From Lineus longissimus (Eukaryota > Nemertea > Pilidiophora > Heteronemertea > Lineidae): 64,000 nt of DNA. Shown piece after piece: positions 36,856 to 50,044 of this stretch. A program made the translations under genes and the position numbers. Numbering within the stretch: position 1 is the first letter of the stretch; every line of letters begins with the position of its first letter. The DNA is taken from NCBI RefSeq assembly GCF_910592395.1, contig NC_088310.1, positions 5,773,501 through 5,837,500 of the forward strand, in the 5' to 3' direction. The notes under the pieces were generated by a model. It ran no database searches and was not told the origin of the DNA. It worked only from the letters and a program-made list of their open reading frames with translations.

Positions 36856-39800
36856 ATGCAGTCGACAGAGGATCCCCTGAGTTTCTTTACCAATGCTTCA
36901 ACGCGCCAGAACACCACAAACATGTCCAATGGCTCCCACTCAGACTTTGTGCGTAAAATCAGCGCCCTCCTCGGCGATTCCTTAGATCTTTCCAATATCA
37001 ATTTGACAGGCATTGCTCAGTCTATGCAGACGCTGAATAACATGGGCGTTGGCGGAATCCCAACAAACATACCCACAAGCTTTCCGATAGGTACAGTATT
37101 TGAATTTACTCGGTTACTAGCCAGAAATGCCATTGAAAACAACAGTGTTTATACCCCATTCGATCTTACCTTTGGCTGTTCTGTGATATTGTGTCACAGT
37201 GCCAGGAGCTTTTTGATTTTAATGACAACGCACTGTCCTGCCCATTTTTGATTACCCGCGGGCCGACTTTCAAATGTGGTGTATAATGTAATGACATAGA
37301 TGGCGATAATAGGAGTCCTTCGGGTAGAATAGGATGTCTTCCCTTGGTCCTGTTTGCAAGTACCTTGAGGCCAAGTCTTCCTCCTAATGGTTACTAGTCT
37401 TGGGACGTCTTGCAAGGACATGTCCTTGAGAGTTACAGTCTAGTGTTTATGTTCTCGGCTCTTCCTTTTCAGACACATTGCCTGCCTCTTGCAGCACAAA
37501 CTTTTCTGGATACCCAGAAGAGCTGCAGAATCTTTTCAGTAGTGCTTCCCTGACACAGAACACAAACCAAGTCCCGAGTACGGGAATGAACCCGCAGAGT
37601 TTTGGCCAGACGTACTGTGCATCATCATTGCCATCACAGCAAGACCTAGTTCAAGGTACCTGTTGTATTGTACAAATTTCTGAGTATTCCTTTACTCGCC
37701 CTGTGCACCCTACACTTGGAGGCCAGGCTTGGTGAGAATTATGAGGTTTTTCCAACAGAAATCATACCTTCACCTGCCGGCTCTGGATAGAGGTTGATCT
37801 TGCTGGAGGCCTCCTTAAAGAAGCCCATGTCAGCCCTGCAGGGTAGCAAGAGCATTAAAGATGAGAATCACGCCATCAGCCCCCTACTTCGTCTGGCCAG
37901 TCAGTCTGAGCAAAAGAAACTGCTGTTTTCAAGTTTGCCACCGTGGAGACCTGGTGGGCAGCAGGAGATTTTTCTACGGACCATAGATTGCCCACTACCA
38001 ACTTGATTCAGGCAGAACTCTTGCATGACCTTCCTTCAATTGATTGAATAACTGAAAAACTGTGTTTTTGTTTTCAGGAATTCAAGCTTTCAACTCACTG
38101 TACACAAACAGCTTGAACAGCTTGAACAGTTTGAGTAACCATACCAACGTTAGCCAAGCAAACCTAACCAATGTCGGCCAAAGTGGCTTATCAAACATGG
38201 GGAATTTCGGCCAGACCATGACAACAAATGCCGGTACAATTGGTGATGTGATTCCTGGCCCAATATCAAATAGAGCGCTTGAGAATTATGAAACCCCAGA
38301 CAAGAGTGCCAGACCCATCCGTGGTGATCAGGGTTATACGAGGTCAGTTTCTATCTAAAATCACCTTGTTTAAGGAGGGGTGAGATACCTCAATGGTTGG
38401 AGCCTTTAATTTCGAATTGGGGTGGTAGTGCATCAACAAGTAATTTTTGTCAGTAAATGAGTAGGCCTGATAGACAGAAATAGCAATCAAATACACAGTG
38501 CTGTCACAATCTACCACGGTACGATGCTTGCACACCACCTGTGGAAGAGCATTCTTCCATTCCTTGGTCAGATATGCGATCTTATTTTATCGCCATCTCT
38601 TTTCAGCACTCCCCTCATGGAACGCCCTCTCAATGCTGCAGAGCGCACCTTACTGTTCGGCAACACTGTCAATGGCAAGCGCTCCAAGTCCGAAGGTGAC
38701 ACGCCTACTGGGCCATTTGAGAGAGTTCTCAGCGCATCGGAAAGGCAGTTGTTGCTAGGTGGGGGAACTGGAACTAGTCGCATTATGGGTCGCCAATCTG
38801 GATACCACGATTCAGATACGAGTGGTATCAGTAGTAACACTTCTGGAATATCTGATAGTGGCACTCAGAACTTGGTGGATTTGATGGTAAGTTGTGAAGC
38901 TTGCTTGCATTTGAAGCATCAAGATTTTATGACATTTCAAGTGCCTTGGCAGCAACCAACCTCATTCACACTAAGACATGTTGTTACTGTTTTCAGAATG
39001 CTATGAACTTGACGAGTCCAGCTGGTACTTCGCTACAATCCAACATCCGCTCCACATCGCTTTCCACACCATATCCTTCCTACCCCAATGCATATGACAG
39101 CAGGAAAATGTCGGCAACATCCAGTTTCGGTAAGTCGGCATTCATCATGAGCTCAGTAAACTATTGGATACCGGAATTGAACTTGCAAATAACTGGTTCA
39201 ACGGCAAACCGGTGAGGTACAAAGGGGTCCACTGTTCATGTTGTTTTACATTAATTTAGGTAACCAGACTCCCCAGCCCCAGAGGTCATACAGCGAATCC
39301 ACCATGCCTTCCAGTGCTCTGTTTAGTCCTGACATAATGACTGGGCGAGCTGTGACAGACGTCAATCAACTCTTCATGACCGACTCGGATCCCAGTTCTA
39401 TTGAAAGAGCTGCCAAACTCTACAGGAGCGCTGCTAGTAAGTAGGACCATCCCCCGCAGCATTCGGTCTTGTCTCTGTTGTTTGTCACTGTATTTGGGCA
39501 CCAATTTGGTTTAATGGTCTAGTGACATCCCCACCCCTCCCTTGACTTAGGAGGATGACTTGAATAGGGTATTTTGCTAGCCCGGGGCTGGCATAGGCTT
39601 CAAGTAAAAGGAATCTGGGCTTTACGTTTCAACATGGCAATCAAAGTAAAGTTACTTTGGCAAGGTCAGAAGCAGTGCACCAGCGTTGGTTATAAAAGTT
39701 GTGTTTTCGATCTTCCAGCTATATTTGAAGCAACATGCACATGGAGTGGTCATCTTCCTCCAAGACTCTACAAGAAAGAACCGGTTTATTCGTGCAAAGT

Positions 39801-42413
39801 CTTCCTCGGTGGTGTACCATGGGACGTCACAGAAAGTAAGTGTAATATCGGTTGTGGTCTTTGGGGGAAAACAACAGCAAAGCACGTCATTTTACATGGG
39901 GATAACACACAAAGTAGCTTGAGAGGGATTCAAGTGATGAATTCTCTGCTGTAAGTCATGCGTCTAGCACTTTAAACCACCAGCTACAAACCTTCTTGTC
40001 ATATTGGATCAACTCTTTTCACATGAAGCAGTGTCAAGATCTACACAAATGGACCCAGAAGTAACTCGATCTCATTCTCTTTCAGTCGGCTTGCAGAAGT
40101 GCTTCAAACCTTTTGGACCAGTCAAGATTGAATGGCCGGGCAAGGATGGCAAGCATCCAAGGTTTGCTACCAAAGGCATCAGAGGTACGCCACTTGTTCA
40201 ACTCAAAGGTGAACTTCACTTAAGTGCATGAGTATTGGTTTCCAGCCGAGAGTATAGTAGAGACACCAGCAAGGTGAAACCCTGGACCCACCTTACTTGC
40301 AAAACCAAATGAACTCTGCCTGTAAGGGTTTACATTCAGGACACCTAGTGTGTATCATTAGAACTACCCACTAATTCTGAGTCTGCTCAGTTGAATGAGT
40401 AGAATTTCTGTTGAAAAGTTTTGATCATTTTCTTCCCCCAGGTTATGTGTACGCTTTGTTCGAATGTGAGAAGTCAGTGAAAGGCTTGCTGCAGAACTGT
40501 ACCCATGACTATGATAACGGTGGAGAGTACTACTTCAAGATCTCAAGCAGAAGAATGCCTTGCAAGGAGGTAGGGTTGGACGTCTTTCTTGTCAAGGTTG
40601 TGTAATTCTTGGTTTATATTAGAAATATGATAGAGATGATGGCAGAAACTTCTCTACAGAACTGTGAATCCAAACCCAATTCTTTAGTTCTATGGTACTA
40701 GAATTGAAATGAGTTTAAGCCACCATGACAGTAGATGGCATTTTATTCTTTTATGGCGTAAAGTTCATCACTTTGCAGGTTGATAGTATCAAGTTTTAAC
40801 AAGCTTTAACTGACTTTTGGTTTTCCAGTGTTTGACGCTAATTTCATTTCAATTGACAGGTCCAGATTATCCCCTGGGTGCTGAGTGATAGTAACTACGT
40901 GAGGCAGCCATCTCAGAGACTTGACACGAGCAAGACTGTATTTGTTGGAGCCCTACATGGAATGATGAACGCTGAAGGCTTGGCCACTATCATGAACGAT
41001 CTGTTTGGGAATGTCGTCTATGCAGGGATCGACACAGATAAACACAAGTATCCAATAGGTAAGATACTGCTAAAGAGATCAAAAGCGGGCTGATAGAGAA
41101 AAACTGTTGACTCGCATAGATGAGATTTCGGCTTTAACCAGTATCAGTAGGATGACTTGAGTCGGTGTGCCATTGATTGAAGGCCGGTTGCTTCCCTCAA
41201 TGCTGGAGTATAAAGGGGGCACCTTCCTGGGCGTAATCAGAGGGAAAGCCTGGTTATATGAGCTTGAGCACATTTGACTGAAAAAAATAGGTGCCACAGA
41301 CAAATATGCAATATCTTTTTTGTTACATCCATTAGGTTCAGGAAGAGTGACCTTCAGTAGTGCCAAGAGTTACCTGAAGGCTGTAAGTGCTGCATTTGTG
41401 GAAGTGAAGACACCCAAGTTCACCAAGAAGGTAGGTCTCCCTTTTCACGTTTACTGACTTAGGCCGTCGCTCCTTCACACTGGTTATATTCTCCATCGAG
41501 GTGCTCCTGTCAGTCAGTTCTATTGGGCAAATTGTCTTCCGAGGGCTATATGCAGTAGACAGCTTTACAACAAATATTATGTTGTCATTGGGTACGTTTG
41601 TGTTTCAAGAGCATTGGTCAGTGCGTCCTACAGATGATGCTGCATCCTGTTAGACTACGGAGCCTAGAGATGGTGACGTGCTCTTCCGTTGTCAGTTTGC
41701 TTAGTTGAGCTAACGCCGTGCTCCCCCTGTAACATATGCTGCTAGATTTTCATCTTTGTTTCAGATCCAGATTGATCCCTACCTGGAGGACTCTCTCTGT
41801 CAGACGTGTAACATCCAGCAAGGACCATTCTTCTGCCGTGACATGCAGTGTTTCCGCTACTATTGCCGCTCATGCTGGCAGTGGCAGCATGCCCTGGACG
41901 TGCTGCGCCACCACAAGCCACTTATGAGGTACAGCAGGAGCAATGTCAAACAGTAAGTCACATATTTTGGCTGTGTTTGCTTAAAGTAGTCTCCTTCTCT
42001 ACCGGAAGGTGAATTTATCCCTTTGGCTGTGACTTTAAAGAGTTCATGTTTTTACATGTAACGTGTCACTGTTCACTATTCATGCATGACATGAAAAACA
42101 AGTCATTTCCAAAGACACACAATTCATGATGTCACCTTTCACCCTCATGTTGTGTTTTCAAGCCCAAGTCAGTTGACTTTGTGACAAGTGAATCCTAACT
42201 CCGGCCTTACAAGATTGAAGTAGGTTGTCTGAAAGTTTTAACTATTTTGATAGATGCACCTCCACTGGCTTAAACGCATCCACACAGTATATAAAATACC
42301 ACCAGTAGCATCCCATAGTATCCCAAGAATTTAACAGTTATGATTGTAATATTTGCAGTGACAACATTCCACCAATGGTCTCCTCCTCTGCTGCCATGAC
42401 TGGGCCCTGCTAG
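36856..42413 (+). CDS. CPEB1: CPEB1 (Orb), cytoplasmic polyadenylation element-binding protein
   Basis: Binds U-rich elements in 3' UTRs and controls poly(A) length and translation, classically in oocytes and neurons. Coding exons: 36856-37090, 37473-37655, 38078-38342, 38607-38886, 38997-39129, 39260-39436, 39719-39835, 40086-40184, 40442-40569, 40860-41058, 41336-41430, 41765-41952 and 42359-42413; all phases agree, giving 717 aa. If the last donor is not used, TAA at 41954 ends a 700 aa form. The N-terminus has a conserved block, [18 protein letters not shown]. Two RRMs follow ([12 protein letters not shown] near residue 450; [10 protein letters not shown] near 562), then a ZZ-type zinc-binding domain with Cys 649, 652, 661, 666, 671, 674 and His 679, 687. 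This domain and the RRMs match CPEB1 rather than CPEB2-4. It is longer than human CPEB1 (566 aa) because of an Asn/Ser/Thr-rich region at about 140-225. The LDSR Aurora-A site of vertebrates is not seen at its usual place before DSDTSG. Confidence 0.96.
42044..42195. repeat. Dispersed repeat, copy A
   Basis: Shares TTCATGTTT, TACATGTAAC, TTTCACCCTCATGT, CTGTTTTCAA-like and TGACAAGTGA blocks in the same order with 45669-45812. The interiors are diverged. Probably an old mobile-element fragment. Confidence 0.6.
42359..42413 (+). CDS. CPEB1: CPEB1 candidate terminal exon
   Basis: The acceptor atatttgcag is followed by an 18-codon frame ending in TAG at 42411. It joins in phase 2 to the donor ACA/GTAAGT at 41952, whose GTAAGT contains the TAA stop of the shorter form. 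The added tail reads His-Asp-Asn-Ile-Pro-Pro and is Ser/Ala-rich. Confidence 0.6.
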
Positions 42414-42678
42414 TTCGTCCCTCGATGCAAAAACGACGTCATCTGGCGCTGTCCTCATGACCTCGATGACCATGACCTTCAAGATATTCCGAACTGTGAT
42501 AAACTTGAAATGAGACCCCGATATTCTGTGATAAACGTTCTCAGTTGAGAACAAACACTTATAGGTTTCTCAATGTAAGCAAACACTCAACTTTAGGGTA
42601 AGGTGGACACCTTTGAACAATTTCTTGATGTAATAGTCTTTCTGGAAATGGATATTAATTGTGATTTTAAGTCAAGCA

Positions 42679-42778
42679 TGACTTCTTGTGTACACTTGCG
42701 ATATGACTTCTGGTGTACACTGGCGATATGACTTTTGGTGTACACTTGTGATTTGACTTTTGGTGTACACTTGTGATT
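42679..42778. repeat. Four exact-period 25 bp tandem units
   Basis: Units begin TGACTT at 42679, 42704, 42729 and 42754. Each contains the 8 bp palindrome GTGTACAC, which makes a row of evenly spaced palindromes. Confidence 0.85.
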
Positions 42779-45668
42779 TGAAGAAACCCAGACTGTGATT
42801 TTACCTGTACACATCTCTCCAAACCGGATGGTGAAAAGGGCATATGCTGCAGTTGTCAATGCAATCATGTTCGAGATAATGGACATCCAAGATATAATTG
42901 TGATAAAGGCCAAAAGGATTGCCTTGTGATTTTGACATTGTGATTTTCCCTTGAGAATTTGAACTGTGATTTTACCAACAATGTGTCTCTAATCCATTGT
43001 TGATTTTACCCATAATTTCACATGCTTAGATAATCCTTTAAGGCTTGTATTGCCAAAATGTATCCAGATTTTATCGGACATTTCTGATTTCTAACTCTTG
43101 TTGTATACAGACAGAATCATTGTAGGATGTATATTTGTTTCGCCTAGGCTTGACCAGTGTGCTTCCACCTTAAAGCCTTAAGCTTGCAACACACAGGTTT
43201 ATGTCTGTGAGATGATGTCATCGAGGTCTTCAAAATCCTTTATAATAGAAAACCGAACATTTGGTAGTGGGTCTAAGACTTAGACAACACAATGCTACTG
43301 ACGCAAACAAACAAAAATACAGTAGAATCCCTCTGTTGAGGACACCCTTGGGGCTGACAAATGCTTTTTCTATCAATATACATGTACGGGATTTTAGTGA
43401 CCTCTGTGACACGATCACGCAGACATTTCTCTGTGCTAGCGGTTTCAGTGTGTGTGTTTGCAAGTATACAAAGCATTTCCAGTCAACCTGCATTGTATAG
43501 AATCATTACGACTGCCATTCTTGAAACTCTCTTGAAGTCCTTGTCTTCTCTTGGTTTAAACAAATATTGACTTTGTGGCATTTGAATAAGACATCATTCC
43601 AAGGTGTCATCTGGTGCTTTTTATTCCATTTCTATGTGCGTTGTAATTTAGAACTGGCCTTATGTTCTAATATTAACGCATGGGCCAATGATTTTTTGTA
43701 TTTTTTTATATGCAATTTTTATACAAAATCCAATTTTTTTTATGAGTGGATAAGTTGGTGATCACACGTATTCCATTTTGATAATCAGAACATTGTTCAT
43801 TATTTTCTAGTCCTACGTATGTATTGTAAGACAACTTATATAAATGCTAGAAGTTACTGCAACCCAATGCCGAGTATTAATCCCTATCCCAGTGGAACTG
43901 GAAGCATTTGACCTTTTGATAAATGGGTCCCCAAGACACAAAGAGATATTTTGAGCTGCACTTTCATGTTGCGTTCTTTCTTTTTCATGCACTCGTTAAG
44001 TTTTTTTTATTTATTTATCATGCACAGAGTTTATTTGATTGTTACTTGGTCCGATTACTCTATCGTTGCTCAACATTTCTTTGTATCTTGTGGTCCTGTT
44101 TAACCTTACCTTTTCAAACTTTCAAAACTTGATTAAAATATGACGACTGCAACAAGTGCTATAAGCGTACATGTGGTATACAATCCAGTCTCTTGTGCAA
44201 GGGTTTGAGGTTGGGTTTGAGTGTCAATTTGGAGTGATTTTTTAAATAAAATGTATTTTTAAACTTGTGATTGAACTTGTGTAATAACTGCTCATCATGC
44301 AAAATAGCATTTTGATATATTGTACTAGGTTTTGCTCATTCATAAATGTAAGGTATAAATAAGGACCTGTATTGTATACAGTTGAAAATATCACTTGCTA
44401 TTACATGTATTTGTAAAATTTTAAAACTAAAAAAAAATTTTAATTGAAAAAATCTTAACTCTAGCTGTAGAACAGTTGCATTTAACTTATTTTAATATTG
44501 TTTCATACGTTATCAAACCGTTATAAAGTGCTTTGTTTGCGATAAATATATAGCTCATAGATATGTTTATAGCTGCATTAGTTAATGATATCTTAATCAT
44601 TGTAAGTCATCTTAATATTTTATTGCCTTACATGTGGTAACTCGTAGCAGATTATGCATTTTGTAACATTATTACATGTAGTACTCTGTTCTTAACATTC
44701 ATTATCTGTAACAGGACATCAAAAAAGGTATACTTTTGTGAGAAACAAAACTTTATTTATTTGGAACAAAAGTACACTATAGATGCGCTGAATTTGAATT
44801 TGATTAAAAGACGGATATTTTAGAACAGGTTTGGAATATGTCTCAGAGTTTGATAATTCGTTTAATCAGTTGGCCTGTTTTAGGCAGAGAGCTGTGTGCA
44901 AAAACATCAAGTTAGCTCTTCTAAAAATTTTATTCACTACCTGCGAATTTCATTTTGAGAGAGAGAGAGAGAGAGTTAATCTACTGTTTTAAACCTTTGT
45001 GTGAAGTAAAGATCTGGTTGATAAATAAGAGTGTTCTTGCTGAAAGTCCTTTCAAGGATGTGTTTAAAATTTAACAGTTTGTAGGGACAGTAAGATGGGA
45101 TTTGTGTCGATGCATCAACTGTGAAAGTTTGATCCCTTTTCACTGTTTAACATATTAATGAGGCATTTGTCCATGTCAATAAAGATGCCTAAATGAAAGT
45201 CCAAGCAAAGAACAGAAGAACAGATATTGGCTTGAACAAGTGTCTTCATCATTTTTGCAAGAACATTGTTGTGATATATTGCATGCACACACATTTTTAT
45301 TCGAGCACAGCATTTTTCTGTACTGCGCCTTTCTAAGAGAAAATGAAAAAATAGTTGGTTCATAACCCAAGTAGTATTGGGTACATTAACATACAGTTAA
45401 CGGCACATTTTAACAGTGGTTTTTGGCCTGTGGTTTACATATAACCAAGTTATTTATTCCAACGTTCAAGGTCGGAAACTACACGTTTTTATAACCATGT
45501 TATTTAACCGTTCATTTTAACGATTTTATGAAGTTTCTCTGGTGATAATCGCCAACCTAACATTCTAGTTTTAAATTGTTTGAAGAACATGCATTTATAA
45601 TACAATTTTTGTAAACTTCCATTCCAGCAAAATGATCACCAAATCATTATCTTATGCTTTGTTTATAT

Positions 45669-45812
45669 AAGGTTCATGTTTGTACATGTAACATGTGACT
45701 CTTGGTCAATGAGAGTGCACTACATACAATTAACTATGTTTATTTTCACCCTCATGTCCTGTTTTCAATCCTACGTCAGTCGATGCGGTGCTCATGACAA
45801 GTAACAAATGGA
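45669..45812. repeat. Dispersed repeat, copy B
   Basis: Partner of the repeat at 42044-42195, in the same orientation about 3.6 kb downstream. The matching blocks are collinear. Confidence 0.6.
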
Positions 45813-48800
45813 ACGTGAATCATCATGACCAGTGACAACCTGAATCCCATGCAAACTCAGTCTTGGATGAAGTCTTGTCGATGAGCATAGCCTGGTTAAT
45901 TAGCGTACCAAATCTAATATTATATTTTATTGTTCTGTTATTAATCTTCTTTCTGTGATAATTACGTTATGCTAACGATTTTAATTGCACACACACTCTC
46001 GCACCTGTTTGGGATCAAGGAATGATGACGGCATATTGTGTACTGTCATTTTTTTAACCAAATCATCATAAATGGGAAAAATCTCAAAATTTTAATCATT
46101 TTGTTCTCAACGAATTTCACAAGTGTTGTCTCAGGGAGTTATGTTAAACGTTTGGTATGGATATAGGAACTTTTTCAATCTAGTTGAATTGTAACGAGGG
46201 AATTAATCAATGATATGGTACTATTTGTTGAAGAATTATTTGAAATCCAAAAGATGTCTTTCTCGGCTTCGGATTTAACGTTCTCAAAGAACTAACTGCT
46301 GGTATTTAAATCTGTTATCTCTGATCAAACAATTAAAACCTGTCATTATTTATTTGATTAAGTACCCAGCCATACCAGGTTTTGTCAAATTCAGTTTATT
46401 TGTTCCTGAGGAATTTTATCTGTGCATGAACTGCAAATTTTAACAAAAAAAGTGCACTGAAAATTGTTCACTCTGCGACGGTACACAATATGCCAAATGT
46501 TTGCAAGTTGACTGGTGTAAGAAAGAATATCTTTTTCGGTAAATTAAGAAGAGACTATGATGAAGAATCAGAAATTAAAATTACGTTAAAATCAGTATGA
46601 ACTGTACTTGATTTCAGTTAAGATCATTTTATTGTGGCGTGAAATATGAAATTCGATGATGAAGTTGTTGTATGGTCTCTGCTTTTGAAAAAAAAATGAT
46701 CATTTGTGCGCATTTTTAATACAATATTCTGTGTCGATGTGTTTAAGCCAGCTGAGGGTCACCTGTGTCTTATGCCTACTTACTTGTAACTGGCCTTTGT
46801 GTAAAAGACGCACCTTAAACGGCTTAGATGCGCTGACACAGTATTTCTCATTTATATCAACTGCTTTCGAAGATGTGCAGATGACTGAGGGCAGTGGTGA
46901 TGGATTCAGAGTTGAGTTCGTGGTGTAATCTTAATTGAAAACAGCTTTTATTTGTTGGTTGCTAAGAACTGTGGCTCTAGTTGCAAATGCAATAATGAAG
47001 AACGAAATGAATTCGAAAGCATCAGGTCTTAAATAGTTTACTGTTCAAAACAGAATACCCCCAGAAAGAAAGTTCTGACAGACATTTTCTGTGGCACTAA
47101 ACTCTGTGAACTTGACCATGTTTTCTGAAAGCATCATGATGTTGCTAAGAACACCTAATTATTGGTCAGAATGGATGGAAAGAGACAATGATGACCATGG
47201 AAACGTAAATGGACTATGATTTTTGGAAACAATTCAGTTCAAACGAAGAATTTGTCTTCTGCATTTTTTCAATTATTTTTCGTTTGTTGTGCCTCGCCTG
47301 CTCTGCAAGCATGTTGTACCAATTCATCAATCCATGTATACTCCAAGGACGTTAAATTTGGATTTGTCTTCAAAGGATACTATTTAATTTGCATATCAGA
47401 AGTTAGTTACTAATGTTCAGCTTCAAACATTCCACTTATCATTGTGTCATTGTCGGTATTCAAATTGCACCAATTTTCAAAAATAGAATTCACAAATTTT
47501 ATTTTAGCCGATCTTCTTGAGTCCAGGTTATTTGTGAAATCTGTGAAAATAATCGCCCGTGAATATTTAGCGGTAATCGAACTTTGTCTGCTTTCAAAGG
47601 CAGGGTGCTGGTAAAAATGCAGAAGAAACAAGTGATTTGGTAAGCAAGATACCCAGTTGACATTCCACATTGTGCATTAAATATCAGAAAAGAAACTTTA
47701 TGTAAATGATAATTTTATGTAGAATGTAAAATGATTTACGTTGCATGTAAATGAATTCCCTTAAACATAAATGACTTTACATTCAGCCTGAGGTCGTAGG
47801 CCCTGTCACTGATCAGGTAGACTTGAAACATTGTTAAAGCTGATCTTCCTTTATCAATTTGGCTCTGTAAGGCGGTAACAGATTGGCCCTTCGCATCAGT
47901 GTTAACAGTGTCATTATTTCATGTGCCTCTGCATAATAACGCAATAACCTGACCATTCAATCAACCCTTGATGTGTCATGATGTCACATAATATTGTATT
48001 AAAGCCCAACTGTATTGTATATTGTCGAGAAACTAAATTCAACTCTTCCAAGCTTTGTTTTCTGGGACAACCTGTTTGTTATCTTGTGCTACATGTAACC
48101 CCTCAAACTCAACTGGTGCTTGCATTTCAGGTGATGCTTTTTGTTTACATTTTGTTTCACTTAGATTTCTTTAGGACAAAAACTGCTCTATTTTGTTTAT
48201 TTTTTACTGTTTCCGCATATAAACACTTGAAATACAAACCTGGTCTTGTCTGTTTTCTTTTCTTTCATGAAATGTCCCACTGCATGTGGCATTCCTGATA
48301 CTTCATGAAATGGTGCTTTGATACCCAACAGTCATCAGGTATTGGTAGGATGCATGTCCAATTGAAGAGCCCCTGGTGTAACTCTAATTCCATCCCCTGT
48401 GATGAAATACCCCACCCACCACCCACCAATCATTGGCATGCTCACAATAGACCAAGTGGCGGGCACTGTGCTTGTCACTTCTTTGCCATACATGTATTAT
48501 AACATTAAAAACTTCCTGTAAACAAATTTTTGACAATCATTCACGATCTATATGACCATGGTGACCATTGCCGAAACGACTGTGATATCGCCCACATATG
48601 CCTGGCCAGCTCAAATACCCGGAACAAATTTCTCTCCGGCAGAGGATGGGAAATGATATTGTTACTCTAGGAGAAATTGTGTGTGAAACTACACCTGAGC
48701 TCACTTACTGGTCTCTATAGTCACGTACCTAAATCCATTACTGAACAGCAGAATCACATTTTAACCAGATGAACACTCATCTTGCACTTTTATTAGACCT

Positions 48801-48949
48801 ATTAAAAGTCACTGATCTCAATAGCCATGCACCCCGTATCCACCAACGGACAATGGATTACACTTTTTCCAGAGGGACATCGCTTTCTAAGGTCGCCTTA
48901 ATTGAAGGGATCTGAGGACAGTGATTTCTGTAACTGCCGCTGCCGCAAA

Positions 48950-50044
48950 TTAAAATGGTGTGGACAGGCGTCGCGTGTCCGACCCATGTCTTCCCGTCTT
49001 TATCTCAATATCAGAGTCAATCACATCGTCACCATCAGGCAGCTCAAATTTAACGTGGTGACCTCGAGGACGTCTGCGTTTTACCAAATCAGGCAACTCA
49101 GTATCATCGAAAAATAACGCCTTCCTCGCTTTTAATCCTTTCCTTTTCTTTTTCTTTTTCTCTGGTTCAATTTGTTTATCAGCACAAATTACGTCTGCTG
49201 GTTTTTCTGTTGGCTTGGAATTGAAGAGCGCAATGCGTCTTTGGATGTCTTTGAATCTTTCCGCCTCCACCTGTTTCCTAATCTCAAAGTCAAGGGAGGG
49301 GAAAAGTTGGTCCATGTTTGGGGCATCTCTTGGGTAGGTTATCCCATCTTTTTCGGGTGAGAAGGGGCGGGGACTGCAGTCAACTGTGGTAGCTCTGACC
49401 GGAAGACTACCTCGGCGGCGTCTTATGTAGGGTCTGGTCGCAGGCGGCTCATTGACAGTCAAAGTGGAGGACCGGCGCCGACAGGGCGTCTGAATGGAGT
49501 GGTTGACTAACTGCTTGATCGAACTGGCATCTAAGCTTCCGCGTCTGTTCAAAAACAACTTCGGAATTAGAGGACCACTTCGTCTGAAGTCGTGGACGTT
49601 TGAAGAGGAACGACGCAGTCCCGAAGGAGACGGACTGTCCTTCGGAAGACTTGACCTTTGAAGCATTTTAGTCACAGGGGATACATTGTCTTTATCATAT
49701 TCTTTTTCATCCACTGAATTATTATGCTGACGACCTTGGGTCGCGTTTTGCACTTCAGAATCAAGCTCGGCCATAATCATTTGAATGTAACTATTGCGCC
49801 GATCCCGTTGTATCACGCGCTTCTCACTCTCTAACCTGTCTAACTTCTGCACCCAGACCCTCTGCTCTTTCGAGATATCCCCTGCCTTCATTTTCTTATC
49901 AATTTCCATTTTATGTAGCTTCCGCTGAAAGTTCTTCTGCTCCACACTATTCTGTCTTCTTGTTGATTCGTCCGCATGCGCCTTCATTTTCGACAGGTTG
50001 CGAATCTCGTCCTCCGCTTTCGCCTTCGCATATTCCGTCGTCAT
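48950..50044 (-). CDS. Intronless orphan gene, basic Ser/Arg-rich protein (364 aa)
   Basis: I do not recognise this protein. I start it at the ATG at 50044; an upstream in-frame ATG at 50125 precedes a TATAAAA at 50110-50116 (minus strand), which would fall inside its coding region. From 50044 the TATA box lies about 66 bases upstream, leaving room for a short 5' UTR. Residues 1-100 look helical and charged (possible coiled coil). Residues 110-250 are Ser/Arg-rich and probably disordered (RRSSS, RRRGS). A helical segment at 262-295 is followed by a Lys cluster (EKKKKKRKGLKARK, a likely nuclear signal) and an acidic patch. A minus-strand AATAAA at 48788-48793 lies about 155 bases after the stop. 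One exon plus a TATA promoter contrasts with the neighbouring genes. A germline or flagellar role is possible but only inferred. Confidence 0.78.
   Translation of the reverse strand: MTTEYAKAKAEDEIRNLSKMKAHADESTRRQNSVEQKNFQRKLHKMEIDKKMKAGDISKEQRVWVQKLDRLESEKRVIQRDRRNSYIQMIMAELDSEVQNATQGRQHNNSVDEKEYDKDNVSPVTKMLQRSSLPKDSPSPSGLRRSSSNVHDFRRSGPLIPKLFLNRRGSLDASSIKQLVNHSIQTPCRRRSSTLTVNEPPATRPYIRRRRGSLPVRATTVDCSPRPFSPEKDGITYPRDAPNMDQLFPSLDFEIRKQVEAERFKDIQRRIALFNSKPTEKPADVICADKQIEPEKKKKKRKGLKARKALFFDDTELPDLVKRRRPRGHHVKFELPDGDDVIDSDIEIKTGRHGSDTRRLSTPF

Larger units (their letters stand above)
42414..48779. other. AT-rich downstream flank of CPEB1
   Basis: I see no coding gene here. It may hold a long CPEB1 3' UTR: plus-strand AATAAA occurs at 44245-44250 and 45178-45183, and UUUUUAU-like motifs are frequent (for example near 43690 and 43735). 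It includes the 25 bp tandem repeat at 42679, a duplicated repeat at 42044 and 45669, a fragment of a common GAGGACACCC-type dispersed repeat at 43319-43365, and a (GA)n run at about 44957-44976. Confidence 0.45.
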
